The notes beneath the pieces were generated by a model, which searched no databases, had not been told where the DNA came from, and saw nothing but the letters and a program-made list of their open reading frames with translations. Source: Sphingobacteriaceae bacterium (lineage in GTDB: Bacteria > Bacteroidota > Bacteroidia > Sphingobacteriales > Sphingobacteriaceae). From it: a stretch of 53,338 nucleotides of DNA. Shown here piece after piece: positions 44,235-53,081 of the stretch (the stretch's first letter is position 1; each line of letters starts with the position of its first letter). The DNA lies in assembly GCA_947460875.1 (NCBI GenBank), contig CANHGR010000013.1, forward strand, positions 1 to 53,338, given 5' to 3'. The position numbers and the translations under genes were made by a program.

Positions 44235-44945
44235 TCAAAAAATCGTAAAAAACTCTTTCAAAGCAGTTTGATATTGAAGAGAATATTCCTTTTCGGACTT
44301 GTAGATAATAAACGTACTGTGAACTGTTACATTTCGACTTCTCTTAAAGCACAATATTTCGCGATGCGGCTCTGAGCCCTCAAAAGAATAAATCTTGATG
44401 ATATTAGCGGTCTGGAAATTCGAAGCGCTCATTATTTTTTTTAAAACGCCCGCGGTTGTGATAGGCAATATCACCCAAAAACTGCCATTTTCAGACAAAA
44501 TCATCGAAACAAATTGAGCAAGATTTGAGAAAAAATCTTCGTCTGTGTGTTTCGCCATTTCTATTTTCTTTCTTTGCGATTTTAACGAATCAATAAAAAA
44601 GGGAGGATTAGAAACGACAAAATCATAACATCTATCTGATCCGCTATTGGAAAGCGACTGAAAAGATTGCGAGAAAAGCCTCAGTCTTTCAGAAAATGAA
44701 GAGCTTTTGAAATTACGAGCGGCCGTTTTGGACGTATCTAGGTCTACTTCTACTGCATCAATTTTAGCAGAACTAAACCGTTGAGCCAACATGAGAGCAA
44801 TAACTCCCGTGCCTGTACCAATGTCAAGGACGTTTAGAGGATTAACTACTTCAGACAGGGCGCCAAGTAACACCCCATCTGTATTAATCTTCATCGCACA
44901 ATTAGATTGATCGACAGAAAATTGTTTGAATTGGAAGATATTCAT
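44235..44945 (-). CDS. tRNA1(Val) A37 N6-methyltransferase (TrmN6/YfiC-like)
   Basis: The 236-residue class I methyltransferase begins with FQFKQFSVDQSNCAMKINTD as in YfiC. It has the SAM-binding LDIGTGTGVIALMLAQ (motif I), EVDLDTSKTAARNF with acidic loop, and the base-flipping motif VVSNPPFFIDS, in which NPPF is diagnostic of N6-adenine methylation. It is expected to methylate A37 of tRNA1-Val. It is 51 bp from purL on the same strand (downstream of it), so co-transcription with purL is possible. Confidence 0.9.
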   Translation of the reverse strand: MNIFQFKQFSVDQSNCAMKINTDGVLLGALSEVVNPLNVLDIGTGTGVIALMLAQRFSSAKIDAVEVDLDTSKTAARNFKSSSFSERLRLFSQSFQSLSNSGSDRCYDFVVSNPPFFIDSLKSQRKKIEMAKHTDEDFFSNLAQFVSMILSENGSFWVILPITTAGVLKKIMSASNFQTANIIKIYSFEGSEPHREILCFKRSRNVTVHSTFIIYKSEKEYSLQYQTALKEFFTIF

Positions 44946-44996
44946 AACGAGAATCTGTCAGATGGCTTGGAGTGATCGGATGATTAAACAAAAAAA

Positions 44997-47219
44997 TTAA
45001 TCGCCTAAAATATCATGCAGCACATTTTCATTTAGCACTTTGGCCTCAGCAATATTGCCAAAAACCTGCCCATCTATTTTTATTTCACTATTAACAACGG
45101 TGCCAAGCAAACTAAATTCAATTTCCGAAGTCGCCATCAATTCTATAAAGCTTTCCTGTTGAGAAGGATTAACAGAAACAATTACTCTTCCCTGAGCCTC
45201 GCCAAATAAAAACGCATCCTTGCGAATTTCTCCGTCAGACTCGATGTCAAACCCTAATTCGTTGGGAAATGAAGATTCAAGAAGTGCAATATACAACCCC
45301 CCATCGGCGACATCATGAACTGATTGTACAAGTTTTTCCTTGATTAAAGCCTTGATTACCTGATGAGTATCATACTCTTTTTCAAGATTAAAATAAGGTG
45401 CCGGCGATGCAGCAATTTTATGGAAAGAGGCTAAATATTGTGATGATGCAATACAATTTTGACTTTCTCCAATCAAATATATCAGATCGTCTTCGGCTTT
45501 AAAGTCTAAGGTCATGAGATTCGAGATATCATCCATCACACCGAGCATACCAATAGTAGGTGTCGGAAATACTGGCCCTTCATCGCTCGATTGATTATAG
45601 AAACTTACATTCCCCCCTGTTACCGGAGTTTCGAATTTGGTGCACGCAGCACCCATTCCTTTAATAGCACCGACAAACTGCCAAAAAACTTCGGGCACAT
45701 AGGGATTGCCAAAATTAAGGCAGTTCGTAATAGCTACCGGCTCACCCCCTGCGCAGGTTATATTTCTTGCAGCTTCTGCTACTGCGATGGCGCATCCAAT
45801 CTCAGGATCAGCGTTTACGTATCGTGAATTACAATCGATCGTCAAAACAATCGCTTTGTCCGTTCCTTTAACACTAACGACTGCGGCATCGCTCTTTCTG
45901 TTGGTGGTCATCGTTGCTGTACCGACCATTGAATCATATTGATCGGTTACCCATCGCTTTGAGGCGATATTAGGATGAGATTCAAGATGTCTCGCTACCG
46001 CGATTAAATCGGCAGGTTCTTTAACATCCTCAATTTTAAACTTCTTATATTCTTGGTAATAAGTTGGTTCTTTGTACTCACGGTGATAAACGGGTGCGCC
46101 TCCTCCAAGCACCAAATCATCAGCCGGAACATCGGCTACTAACTCTCCATTGACAAAATACTCCAGGCGCTTTGTATCAGTCACTTCTCCAATAATTGCA
46201 CAATTGAGATCCCATTTGTCAAAAACAGCTTCAACATCTTTTTCGCGACCTTTTTTAACCACGATGAGCATTCGCTCTTGCGATTCTGAAAGCAAAATCT
46301 CAAACGGCTTCATGTTGTCCTGACGCGTAGGAACTTTATCTAAATCAATTCGCATTCCATGTTCGCCTTTTGCAGACATTTCTGAATTTGAACAGATAAT
46401 TCCGGCAGCGCCCATGTCCTGCATCCCGACAACCGCCCCAGTTTCAATTACTTCTAGAGTTGCTTCAAGAAGTAATTTTTCTTGAAAAGGATCGCCTACT
46501 TGCACTGCAGGAAGGTCGTTGACTGAATCTTCTGTGATATTTTTGGAGGCAAACGCAGCACCATGAATCCCGTCTTTTCCAGTAGCAGAGCCAACAATGT
46601 ATACCGGATTCCCTACGCCGTATGATGTTGCCGAGACCGTTTTACCGACTTTAAGAATTCCGGCCGACATGGCATTCACCAATGGATTAATCGTGTAACA
46701 GTCGTCGAAAAACAGTTCACCACCCACTGTCGGAATTCCAAAAGCATTGCCATAGTCGCCAATACCTTTAACAACACCTTTTATAAGCCACTTATTTCTA
46801 TCCAGTTTAAGATCGCCGAAGCGAAGAGAGTTTAATTGTGCTATTGGCCGTGCTCCCATTGTGAAGATATCTCTGTTAATGCCCCCTACGCCAGTGGCTG
46901 CACCCTGGTATGGCTCAAGAGCAGAGGGATGGTTATGCGACTCAATTTTGAATGCACAACCTATTCCGTCTCCCAAGTCAACAACCCCAGCATTTTCTTC
47001 GCCTGCTTTTGCAATCATACGCGGACTATCTTTTGGAAGAGTTTTTAACCAGACAATAGAGTTTTTATAGGAGCAATGCTCACTCCACATCACAGAAAAT
47101 ATAGATAGTTCTGTAAAATTAGGTGTGCGCCCTAGAATTTCATTTATTCGGTCGTACTCTGTTGGCAACAAGCCCAGATCTTTCGCGGTATCGACTGTAG
47201 TTAGCTGATTATTTTCCAA
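44997..47219 (-). CDS. purL: Phosphoribosylformylglycinamidine synthase subunit PurL (small type)
   Basis: The synthetase part of FGAM synthase in de novo purine biosynthesis. Motifs: [11 protein letters not shown] near the start, [40 protein letters not shown] and [16 protein letters not shown]. At about 740 residues it is the small-type PurL, which needs separate PurS and PurQ (not in the window). A longer frame runs to 47294, but it contains the -7 box TATTTTTG (47252-47259), which must lie outside the transcript. The start is therefore the TTG at 47219 (or CTG just before), giving [13 protein letters not shown], which matches the usual N-terminus. Confidence 0.95.
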   Translation of the reverse strand: MENNQLTTVDTAKDLGLLPTEYDRINEILGRTPNFTELSIFSVMWSEHCSYKNSIVWLKTLPKDSPRMIAKAGEENAGVVDLGDGIGCAFKIESHNHPSALEPYQGAATGVGGINRDIFTMGARPIAQLNSLRFGDLKLDRNKWLIKGVVKGIGDYGNAFGIPTVGGELFFDDCYTINPLVNAMSAGILKVGKTVSATSYGVGNPVYIVGSATGKDGIHGAAFASKNITEDSVNDLPAVQVGDPFQEKLLLEATLEVIETGAVVGMQDMGAAGIICSNSEMSAKGEHGMRIDLDKVPTRQDNMKPFEILLSESQERMLIVVKKGREKDVEAVFDKWDLNCAIIGEVTDTKRLEYFVNGELVADVPADDLVLGGGAPVYHREYKEPTYYQEYKKFKIEDVKEPADLIAVARHLESHPNIASKRWVTDQYDSMVGTATMTTNRKSDAAVVSVKGTDKAIVLTIDCNSRYVNADPEIGCAIAVAEAARNITCAGGEPVAITNCLNFGNPYVPEVFWQFVGAIKGMGAACTKFETPVTGGNVSFYNQSSDEGPVFPTPTIGMLGVMDDISNLMTLDFKAEDDLIYLIGESQNCIASSQYLASFHKIAASPAPYFNLEKEYDTHQVIKALIKEKLVQSVHDVADGGLYIALLESSFPNELGFDIESDGEIRKDAFLFGEAQGRVIVSVNPSQQESFIELMATSEIEFSLLGTVVNSEIKIDGQVFGNIAEAKVLNENVLHDILGD

Positions 47220-47251
47220 AAGCAGGTTAAATATAATTTGAAACGATGGGC

Positions 47252-47259
47252 CAAAAATA
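47252..47259 (-). promoter_or_regulatory. -7 box of purL
   Basis: TATTTTTG on the minus strand matches TAnnTTTG exactly, with TTTG 24 bp further upstream (47284-47287), slightly long spacing. It lies 33 bp before the proposed TTG start and inside the longer open frame, so it decides the start. Confidence 0.6.
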
Positions 47260-47570
47260 GAAAAAAGCAACCTATTTTTTCGACAAATATCCAATTGATG
47301 CGCTTCGCAAAAAGGAATATAAAAAGTGGCACGAAAAAATTACCACATTCACCAAATCAAACACAAACCTAAAATTCAAACGGTTTCAACCTTAATGGTG
47401 GACCAACCCTTTAAAAAAAATCGTATCCAACTTCCTGTTCCATGCCTTAAATTGTGTCGGTTTATCAATTTTAAGTCGCAAGTGGATTCAAAAGAATTCC
47501 CAGAAAAACAGTTTTTATTGCAAATTTTTATTTTTTTTACTAGATATTTATGATTATTTGATAAAAAATC

Positions 47571-47578
47571 TATTTTTG
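47571..47578 (+). promoter_or_regulatory. -7 box of the glutamine synthetase gene
   Basis: TATTTTTG matches TAnnTTTG exactly and lies 32 bp before the ATG at 47611. A -33 TTTG at proper distance is not present; an AT-rich T-run stands there instead. The divergent purL box is ~310 bp away; I see no other feature in this 390-bp intergenic region. Confidence 0.55.
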
Positions 47579-47610
47579 TACTTAAAATTCAACATTATTA
47601 TTCGAAAATT

Positions 47611-49791
47611 ATGTCAAGTCTCCGATTTCAGGCATTAAATGCCGTACTAACCAGGACAATTCCTGAAGTGACACAGCCAACCGTAAAGATTTCTGATTTT
47701 TTTGGTGCGAATGTCTTCGACAAGAAAAAAATGAAGGAGTATCTTTCAAAAGAGGCGTTACAAAGTATCATGAACTCAATTGAGTTGGGCGAACCAATCC
47801 ATCGCGATGTTGCTGAACAGATTGCATCTGCGATGAAAGCTTGGTCTATTTCTAAAGGCGCTACTCACTATACACACTGGTTTCAACCCTTGACTGGAAC
47901 AACTGCTGAAAAGCACGATTCATTTTTTGAGCCTACGGGCGACGGAAGTGGTACAGGAATCGAGAAGTTTTCGGGAGGAGCTCTTGCTCAACAAGAACCC
48001 GACGCATCAAGTTTCCCTAACGGCGGAATAAGAAGCACTTTTGAAGCACGTGGTTATACTGCGTGGGATCCTTCATCCCCGGCTTTTTTAATGGGAAAGA
48101 CACTTTGTATCCCGACTGTATTCATATCTTACACTGGCGAAGCTCTTGATTACAAAGCACCATTGCTAAAAGCAATGAATGTAATGGATAAGGCTGCCGT
48201 ATCGGTTGCTCAATACTTTGATAAAGGAATCGAGAAGATAAACGCATCATTAGGTATCGAACAAGAATATTTTTTGGTTGATCTAGCACTTTTTAATGCA
48301 CGTCCTGACATGTATCTTACCGGAAGAGCTCTTTTCGGTCATATGTCTGCCAAGAATCAGCAATTAGAAGATCACTATTTCGGATCTATTCCTGAGCGGG
48401 TTTTGGCGTTCATGCAGGATTTTGAAACAGAAGCGCTTTTATTAGGGATTCCTCTAAAAACTCGTCACAATGAGGTTGCACCGTCACAGTTTGAATGTGC
48501 ACCGCTTTATGAGGAAATCAATTTAGCTATCGATCATAACCAATTGGTTATGGATTTGATGGATAGAGTTGCAAAACGTCATAACTTCAAGGTTCTATTA
48601 CATGAAAAACCTTATGCAGGTATTAACGGATCGGGAAAACACAATAACTGGTCGTTGATTACAAATACCGGTAAAAATCTTTTAGCACCTGGAAAAACTC
48701 CAAAAAGCAACTTAATGTTTCTTACCTTCTTTGTAAATACAATCAGAGCGGTATTTGAATACTCAGACCTTCTAAGAGCTTCTATTGCTTCGGTAAACAA
48801 TGATCACCGCCTTGGTGCCAATGAGGCTCCACCGGCAATTATTTCAATTTTCCTTGGAAGCCAGCTAAATGATGTTCTCGATGAAATCGAAACATCTCGA
48901 GTAACCAAAAAAATGAAAGAGGAAACGACGCTGTGGACTAATATTCCTAAGATTCCACAAATTCTTTTAGATAATACAGATCGTAATAGAACTTCTCCTT
49001 TCGCTTTTACAGGGAATAAATTCGAGTTTCGTGCAGTTGGTTCGTCAGCGAACTCTGCCGATCCGATGACTATCCTAAACCTTATCGTTGCAGATCAGCT
49101 AAACAAATTCAAAGCTGAAGTGGATAAATTGATTAAAAAAGGGGAGAAAAAAGATGTGGCGTTAATGACGGTTATTAAGCGCTACATTAAGGAATCTAAA
49201 GCTATCCGATTTGAAGGAAATGGCTACAGTGAAGAGTGGGCAAACGAAGCAGAAAAAAGAGGGCTTTCAAATATCAAAACTACGCCAAAAGCGCTTGATG
49301 TACTCTTAACAGAAAAAACTCTTAAATTATTTGCAGATACGGGTGTATTTAGTAATCGAGAAGCACACGCACGACACGAAATCTTATTAGACAACTACCA
49401 GAAAAAGCTTCAAATTGAAGCAAGGGTCATGGGGGAGTTGGTAAATAACGTAATCATTCCAACTGCTATCACCTATCAAACTGGCTTAATTGATAATGTT
49501 AAAGGGTTGAAAGATATAGGATTAGGTGCAGACACTTACAAAGCTCAGATAGATATTATCACAAAAATATCTGAGCACGTTAACTTCATCAAAGCCAATG
49601 TTACAAAGATGATCGACGAGCGTAAGAAGGCTAACGTAATCGAAGATGCACGCGACAGAGCTATTGCATACGATGAAAAAGTAAAATCTTATTTTGATCC
49701 TATTCGCTATCATGTTGATAAACTAGAACAATTAGTTGACGATTCTAAATGGCCGTTACCTAAGTTCAGGGAATTGTTGTTTATAAAATAG
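47611..49791 (+). CDS. glnN: Glutamine synthetase type III
   Basis: This 726-residue enzyme makes glutamine from glutamate, ammonia and ATP. The length and the N-terminal GSIII domain (FGANVFDKKKMKEYLS, ATHYTHWFQPLTGTTAEKHD) are specific to type III. Catalytic-core motifs follow: GIEQEYFLVD, HNEVAPSQFE, NGSGKHNNWS, NDHRLGANEAPPAIIS and FEFRAVGSSANSADP. It is the dominant GS type in Bacteroidota. The TATTTTTG box at 47571 drives it; a terminator sits at 49832-49860 within an imperfect inverted repeat that starts at the stop codon. Confidence 0.96.
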   Translation: MSSLRFQALNAVLTRTIPEVTQPTVKISDFFGANVFDKKKMKEYLSKEALQSIMNSIELGEPIHRDVAEQIASAMKAWSISKGATHYTHWFQPLTGTTAEKHDSFFEPTGDGSGTGIEKFSGGALAQQEPDASSFPNGGIRSTFEARGYTAWDPSSPAFLMGKTLCIPTVFISYTGEALDYKAPLLKAMNVMDKAAVSVAQYFDKGIEKINASLGIEQEYFLVDLALFNARPDMYLTGRALFGHMSAKNQQLEDHYFGSIPERVLAFMQDFETEALLLGIPLKTRHNEVAPSQFECAPLYEEINLAIDHNQLVMDLMDRVAKRHNFKVLLHEKPYAGINGSGKHNNWSLITNTGKNLLAPGKTPKSNLMFLTFFVNTIRAVFEYSDLLRASIASVNNDHRLGANEAPPAIISIFLGSQLNDVLDEIETSRVTKKMKEETTLWTNIPKIPQILLDNTDRNRTSPFAFTGNKFEFRAVGSSANSADPMTILNLIVADQLNKFKAEVDKLIKKGEKKDVALMTVIKRYIKESKAIRFEGNGYSEEWANEAEKRGLSNIKTTPKALDVLLTEKTLKLFADTGVFSNREAHARHEILLDNYQKKLQIEARVMGELVNNVIIPTAITYQTGLIDNVKGLKDIGLGADTYKAQIDIITKISEHVNFIKANVTKMIDERKKANVIEDARDRAIAYDEKVKSYFDPIRYHVDKLEQLVDDSKWPLPKFRELLFIK

Positions 49792-49912
49792 ATATGAGTA
49801 TTGAGATATGAGTATTGAAACATACTCTAGAAAAATCCCGGCACAGTCCGGGATTTTTTTGCTTTTTTAATGTTGTTTTTCTCAATTCGTATCTCTCAAA
49901 TCTCATATCTAT
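49788..49912. repeat. AT-rich inverted repeat flanking the glnN terminator
   Basis: Left arm ATAGATATGAG (49788-49798) is exactly complementary to CTCATATCTAT (49902-49912). Each arm extends imperfectly to ~30 bp with internal copies (GATATGAGTATTGA twice on the left). The terminator hairpin lies in the loop between arms. The left arm overlaps the glnN stop codon. Confidence 0.7.
49832..49860 (+). terminator. Rho-independent terminator of glnN
   Basis: AAATCCCGG pairs with CCGGGATTT around CACAGT, followed by a seven-T run. It lies 40 bp after the glnN stop. Confidence 0.88.
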
Positions 49913-49930
49913 CCACTAACTTTACCCCCA

Positions 49931-51106
49931 ATGTCAGAGCAAAGATATAATCAGCGCGGTGTGTCGGCCGGAAAGGAAGATGTACATAATGCGATCAAAA
50001 ACATAGATAAAGGTATTTTTCCTAAAGCTTTCTGTAAAGTTATTCCGGATATTTTAGGCGGCGACAAAGACTGGTGCAATATCATGCATGCAGATGGCGC
50101 AGGGACGAAATCTTCCCTTGCTTATATCTATTGGAAAGAAACCGGCGATCTTTCAGTTTGGCGCGGAATTGCACAAGACGCAATCATTATGAACATTGAT
50201 GATCTCTTGTGTGTAGGAGCAACCGATAATATACTTTTATCATCGACCATCGGAAGAAATAAGAATAAAATACCAGGGGAAGTAATTGCCGAAATAATAA
50301 ACGGAACTGAAGAAATACTTTCAGATCTGCGTGATTTGGGCATTAGTGTTTACTCAACAGGAGGCGAAACTGCCGACGTAGGCGATCTAGTACGAACTAT
50401 TATCGTTGATTCTACGGTAACCTGCCGAATGAAGCGTAGTGATGTGATCTCGAATAATCGAATCTCAGCGGGCGATGTGATCGTAGGAATGGCGTCCTGT
50501 GGTCAGGCATCTTATGAAAAAGAATATAATGGTGGAATGGGATCAAACGGACTTACTTCTGCCCGTCACGATGTGTTTCACAAATATGTCGCAGAAAAAT
50601 ATCCCGAAAGTTATGACCCTGAGCTGCCCTATCAATTAGTATTTTCGGGAAGTAAAATGCTAACCGATAATATCGCGATAGCAAACAACATTCAAATTTC
50701 AGCAGGAAAGTTGGTACTCTCTCCTACCCGCACGTATGCGCCGGTGATAAAAAAGATTTTGGATCAATACAGGGCCGAAATTCATGGTATTGTTCATTGC
50801 AGTGGTGGAGCACAGACTAAAATACTACACTTTGTCGATAATCTACACATTATAAAAGACAACCTCTTTCCAGTGCCTCCTTTATTTAATCTGATCCAAT
50901 CAGAATCGCAGACAGACTGGAAAGAAATGTATAAAGTTTTTAACATGGGTCACCGAATGGAGCTATATGTAAATGAGCAAACCGCCCAGAATATCATTGA
51001 CATCTCCAATTCGTTTAATATTGATGCGAAAATTATTGGCAGGGTAGAAAAATCAAACGACAAAAGGCTTACAATAAAAACAGAGTTCGGCGATTTTCTC
51101 TATTAA
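49931..51106 (+). CDS. purM: Phosphoribosylaminoimidazole synthetase PurM (AIR synthase)
   Basis: This 391-residue ATP-dependent cyclo-ligase closes FGAM to AIR in purine synthesis, the step after PurL. It has YNQRGVSAGKEDVHNAI, MHADGAGTKSSLAYIYW (the family's DGVGTK-type motif), AQDAIIMNIDDLLCVGA and STGGETADVGDLVRT. At 391 residues it is longer than E. coli PurM (~345), as in Bacteroidota. purL lies ~2.7 kb to the left on the other strand with glnN between, so the two purine genes are near but not in one operon. A possible -7 box TAACTTTA ends just before the ATG. Confidence 0.94.
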   Translation: MSEQRYNQRGVSAGKEDVHNAIKNIDKGIFPKAFCKVIPDILGGDKDWCNIMHADGAGTKSSLAYIYWKETGDLSVWRGIAQDAIIMNIDDLLCVGATDNILLSSTIGRNKNKIPGEVIAEIINGTEEILSDLRDLGISVYSTGGETADVGDLVRTIIVDSTVTCRMKRSDVISNNRISAGDVIVGMASCGQASYEKEYNGGMGSNGLTSARHDVFHKYVAEKYPESYDPELPYQLVFSGSKMLTDNIAIANNIQISAGKLVLSPTRTYAPVIKKILDQYRAEIHGIVHCSGGAQTKILHFVDNLHIIKDNLFPVPPLFNLIQSESQTDWKEMYKVFNMGHRMELYVNEQTAQNIIDISNSFNIDAKIIGRVEKSNDKRLTIKTEFGDFLY

Positions 51107-51230
51107 AATCTCAATGGCAGGAATTCTACTTCCTATTCTTGAATTTTCGACATAAGCTTGACCATGATTGCTCAGGAGGCTCTAGCGTTTATCTTAATTT
51201 TATTTAGATTTGACACAAAATATACGAATA

Positions 51231-52619
51231 ATGGATTACGACTTAATAGTTATCGGAAGTGGTCCCGGAGGTTATGTTGCAGCAATACGCGCATCTCAAC
51301 TGGGATTAAAAACAGCAATAATTGAAAGAGAATCGTTGGGTGGCATTTGTTTAAACTGGGGCTGTATCCCGACTAAGGCATTGTTAAAAAGTGCTCAAGT
51401 TTTTGAGTATATAAATCATGCAGCAGATTACGGTATTAATGTTTCGGACTTCGGCGTTGATTTTCAATCCGTTATCAAAAGAAGTCGTGGTGTAGCGGAT
51501 GGAATGAGTAAAGGGGTTCAGTTTCTCATGAAAAAGAACAAGATCGATGTGATCATGGGAACGGGGAAGATAAAGAAGGGGAATATCGTTGGAGTCCGTT
51601 CAGGAGACGGTTCTGTTAAAGATTACACATCAAAACATCGCATCATAGCTACCGGTGGGCGCTCAAGAGAATTGCCACATTTAAAGCAAGATGGCAAAAA
51701 AGTGATTGGGTATCGCCAAGCAATGGTACTACCAAAACAACCTCAATCAATGGTAGTAGTAGGTTCTGGCGCCATAGGTGTTGAATTTGCCTATTTCTAT
51801 AATGCAATTGGCACAAAAGTTACGATTGTAGAATATCTCGAAAACATCGTCCCTGTAGAAGATGAAGAAATTTCAAAGCAGTTATTGCGCAGCCTGAAGA
51901 AATCAGGTATTGCAATCATGACCGGATCAAATGTTGAATCGATCGATACTTCCGGTCAGGGTTGCAAAGTTCAAGTCAAAACCGCTGTTGGTGTTGAAAC
52001 TATCGAATGTGATATCGTACTATCTGCAGTGGGCGTAAGTGCAAATATTGAAAACATCGGCCTTGAGGACGTTGGAGTAAAAACAGATAACGGACGAGTC
52101 TTAGTTGACGATTTTTACAAAACTAATATAGAAGGAGTATATGCCATAGGGGATATCGTAAAAGGTCAAGCTTTAGCACATGTAGCTTCTGCAGAAGGAA
52201 TTATTTGTGTCGAAAATATTGCCGGACATCACCCTCAGCCCCTGGATTACAATAATATTCCAGGATGTACGTATTGCTCTCCGGAAATCGCTTCTGTAGG
52301 GTATACTGAAAAAGCTGCGAAAGAAGCAGGTTTCGAACTTAAAATTGGAAAATTTCCATTTTCAGCCTCAGGAAAAGCGAGCGCCGCCGGCGCAAAAGAT
52401 GGCTTTGTTAAGCTAATTTTCGACGCTAAATATGGCGAGCTACTTGGAGCACATATGATTGGTTTTAATGTTACAGAACTTATCGCAGAAATTGTTGTTG
52501 CTCGTAAACTGGAGATTACAGGGATGGATTTGATAAAGTCAGTTCATCCACACCCAACCATGAGTGAAGCAATAATGGAAGCCGCTGCGGATGCATATGG
52601 CGAGGTAATTCATTTGTAA
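51231..52619 (+). CDS. lpdA: Dihydrolipoyl dehydrogenase
   Basis: From the ATG at 51231 this gives 462 residues; the frame extends to a TTG at 51210, but the protein's natural beginning is MDYDLIVIGSGPGGYVAAIR, the FAD-binding fold. The redox-active pair is in GGICLNWGCIPTKALLKS. The NAD-binding fold is VVVGSGAIGVEFAYFYNAIG, the second FAD motif VYAIGDIVKGQALAHVA, and the catalytic His-Glu pair is in HPHPTMSEAIMEA. It is the E3 component shared by the pyruvate and 2-oxoglutarate dehydrogenase complexes and possibly the glycine cleavage system; E1 and E2 genes are not here. It is followed by an AT-rich inverted repeat. Confidence 0.95.
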   Translation: MDYDLIVIGSGPGGYVAAIRASQLGLKTAIIERESLGGICLNWGCIPTKALLKSAQVFEYINHAADYGINVSDFGVDFQSVIKRSRGVADGMSKGVQFLMKKNKIDVIMGTGKIKKGNIVGVRSGDGSVKDYTSKHRIIATGGRSRELPHLKQDGKKVIGYRQAMVLPKQPQSMVVVGSGAIGVEFAYFYNAIGTKVTIVEYLENIVPVEDEEISKQLLRSLKKSGIAIMTGSNVESIDTSGQGCKVQVKTAVGVETIECDIVLSAVGVSANIENIGLEDVGVKTDNGRVLVDDFYKTNIEGVYAIGDIVKGQALAHVASAEGIICVENIAGHHPQPLDYNNIPGCTYCSPEIASVGYTEKAAKEAGFELKIGKFPFSASGKASAAGAKDGFVKLIFDAKYGELLGAHMIGFNVTELIAEIVVARKLEITGMDLIKSVHPHPTMSEAIMEAAADAYGEVIHL

Positions 52620-52627
52620 GGCTGACC

Positions 52628-52729
52628 GAGTTATAGGTTGTAAATTATAAGTGGTAAGTTTTATCGCATTGGTACGATCGTTTGACTTACGACTTATAAC
52701 CTAAAATTTACGACGTAAACTTATAACTC
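52628..52729. repeat. AT-rich inverted repeat downstream of lpdA
   Basis: The outer arms GAGTTATA (52628-52635) and TATAACTC (52722-52729) and the inner arms TTATAAGTGGTAAGT (52645-52659) and ACTTACGACTTATAA (52685-52699) form a long imperfect cruciform (one mismatch in 15 inside). The unit TTATAAGT recurs. It resembles in design the repeat after glnN but has a different sequence. Confidence 0.7.
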
Positions 52730-52734
52730 AAGAT

Positions 52735-53056
52735 ATGGCTTGGATTTATTTAATTCTAGGTGGTTTGTTTGAAGTTGGGTTTACAACCTGCCTAAAACTT
52801 TCTAATATTTTTTTTAATCTAAGGTGGAGCATAGAATTTTTACATATGCATCATCCTTAGCTTTACTTTACTCAACAACGCCGTCCAGACATTACCGATG
52901 GGTACAGCGTATGCAGTATGGACAGGAATCGGTGCTGCAGGCTCTGTTGTTGTTGTTGGCATTTATTTTTTTAAGCAACCTTTAGATTTTCGGCGTCTCT
53001 TTTTTCTTATCATGCTAATTTCTTTGATCCTAGTTTTGAAACTGGCCAGCAAATGA
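52735..53056 (+). pseudogene. SMR-family small multidrug efflux protein, frameshifted
   Basis: An ATG at 52735 begins MAWIYLILGGLFEVGFTTCL, the first helix of an SMR/SugE protein with its essential Glu (Glu13 region). The frame then reads into a stop near 52859. A neighbouring frame carries the remaining helices: CIILSFTLLNNAV, LPMGTAYAVWTGIGAAGSV (the GTAYAVWTGIG signature) and a final helix ending LVLKLASK at the TGA 53054-53056. One indel between about 52825 and 52840 separates the parts. Total length, ~107 codons, is normal. Either the gene was recently lost or the base call is wrong. Only 25 bp separate it from the next gene. Confidence 0.85.
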
Positions 53057-53081
53057 TTTAGATTTAACAAAAATCGTTGGA

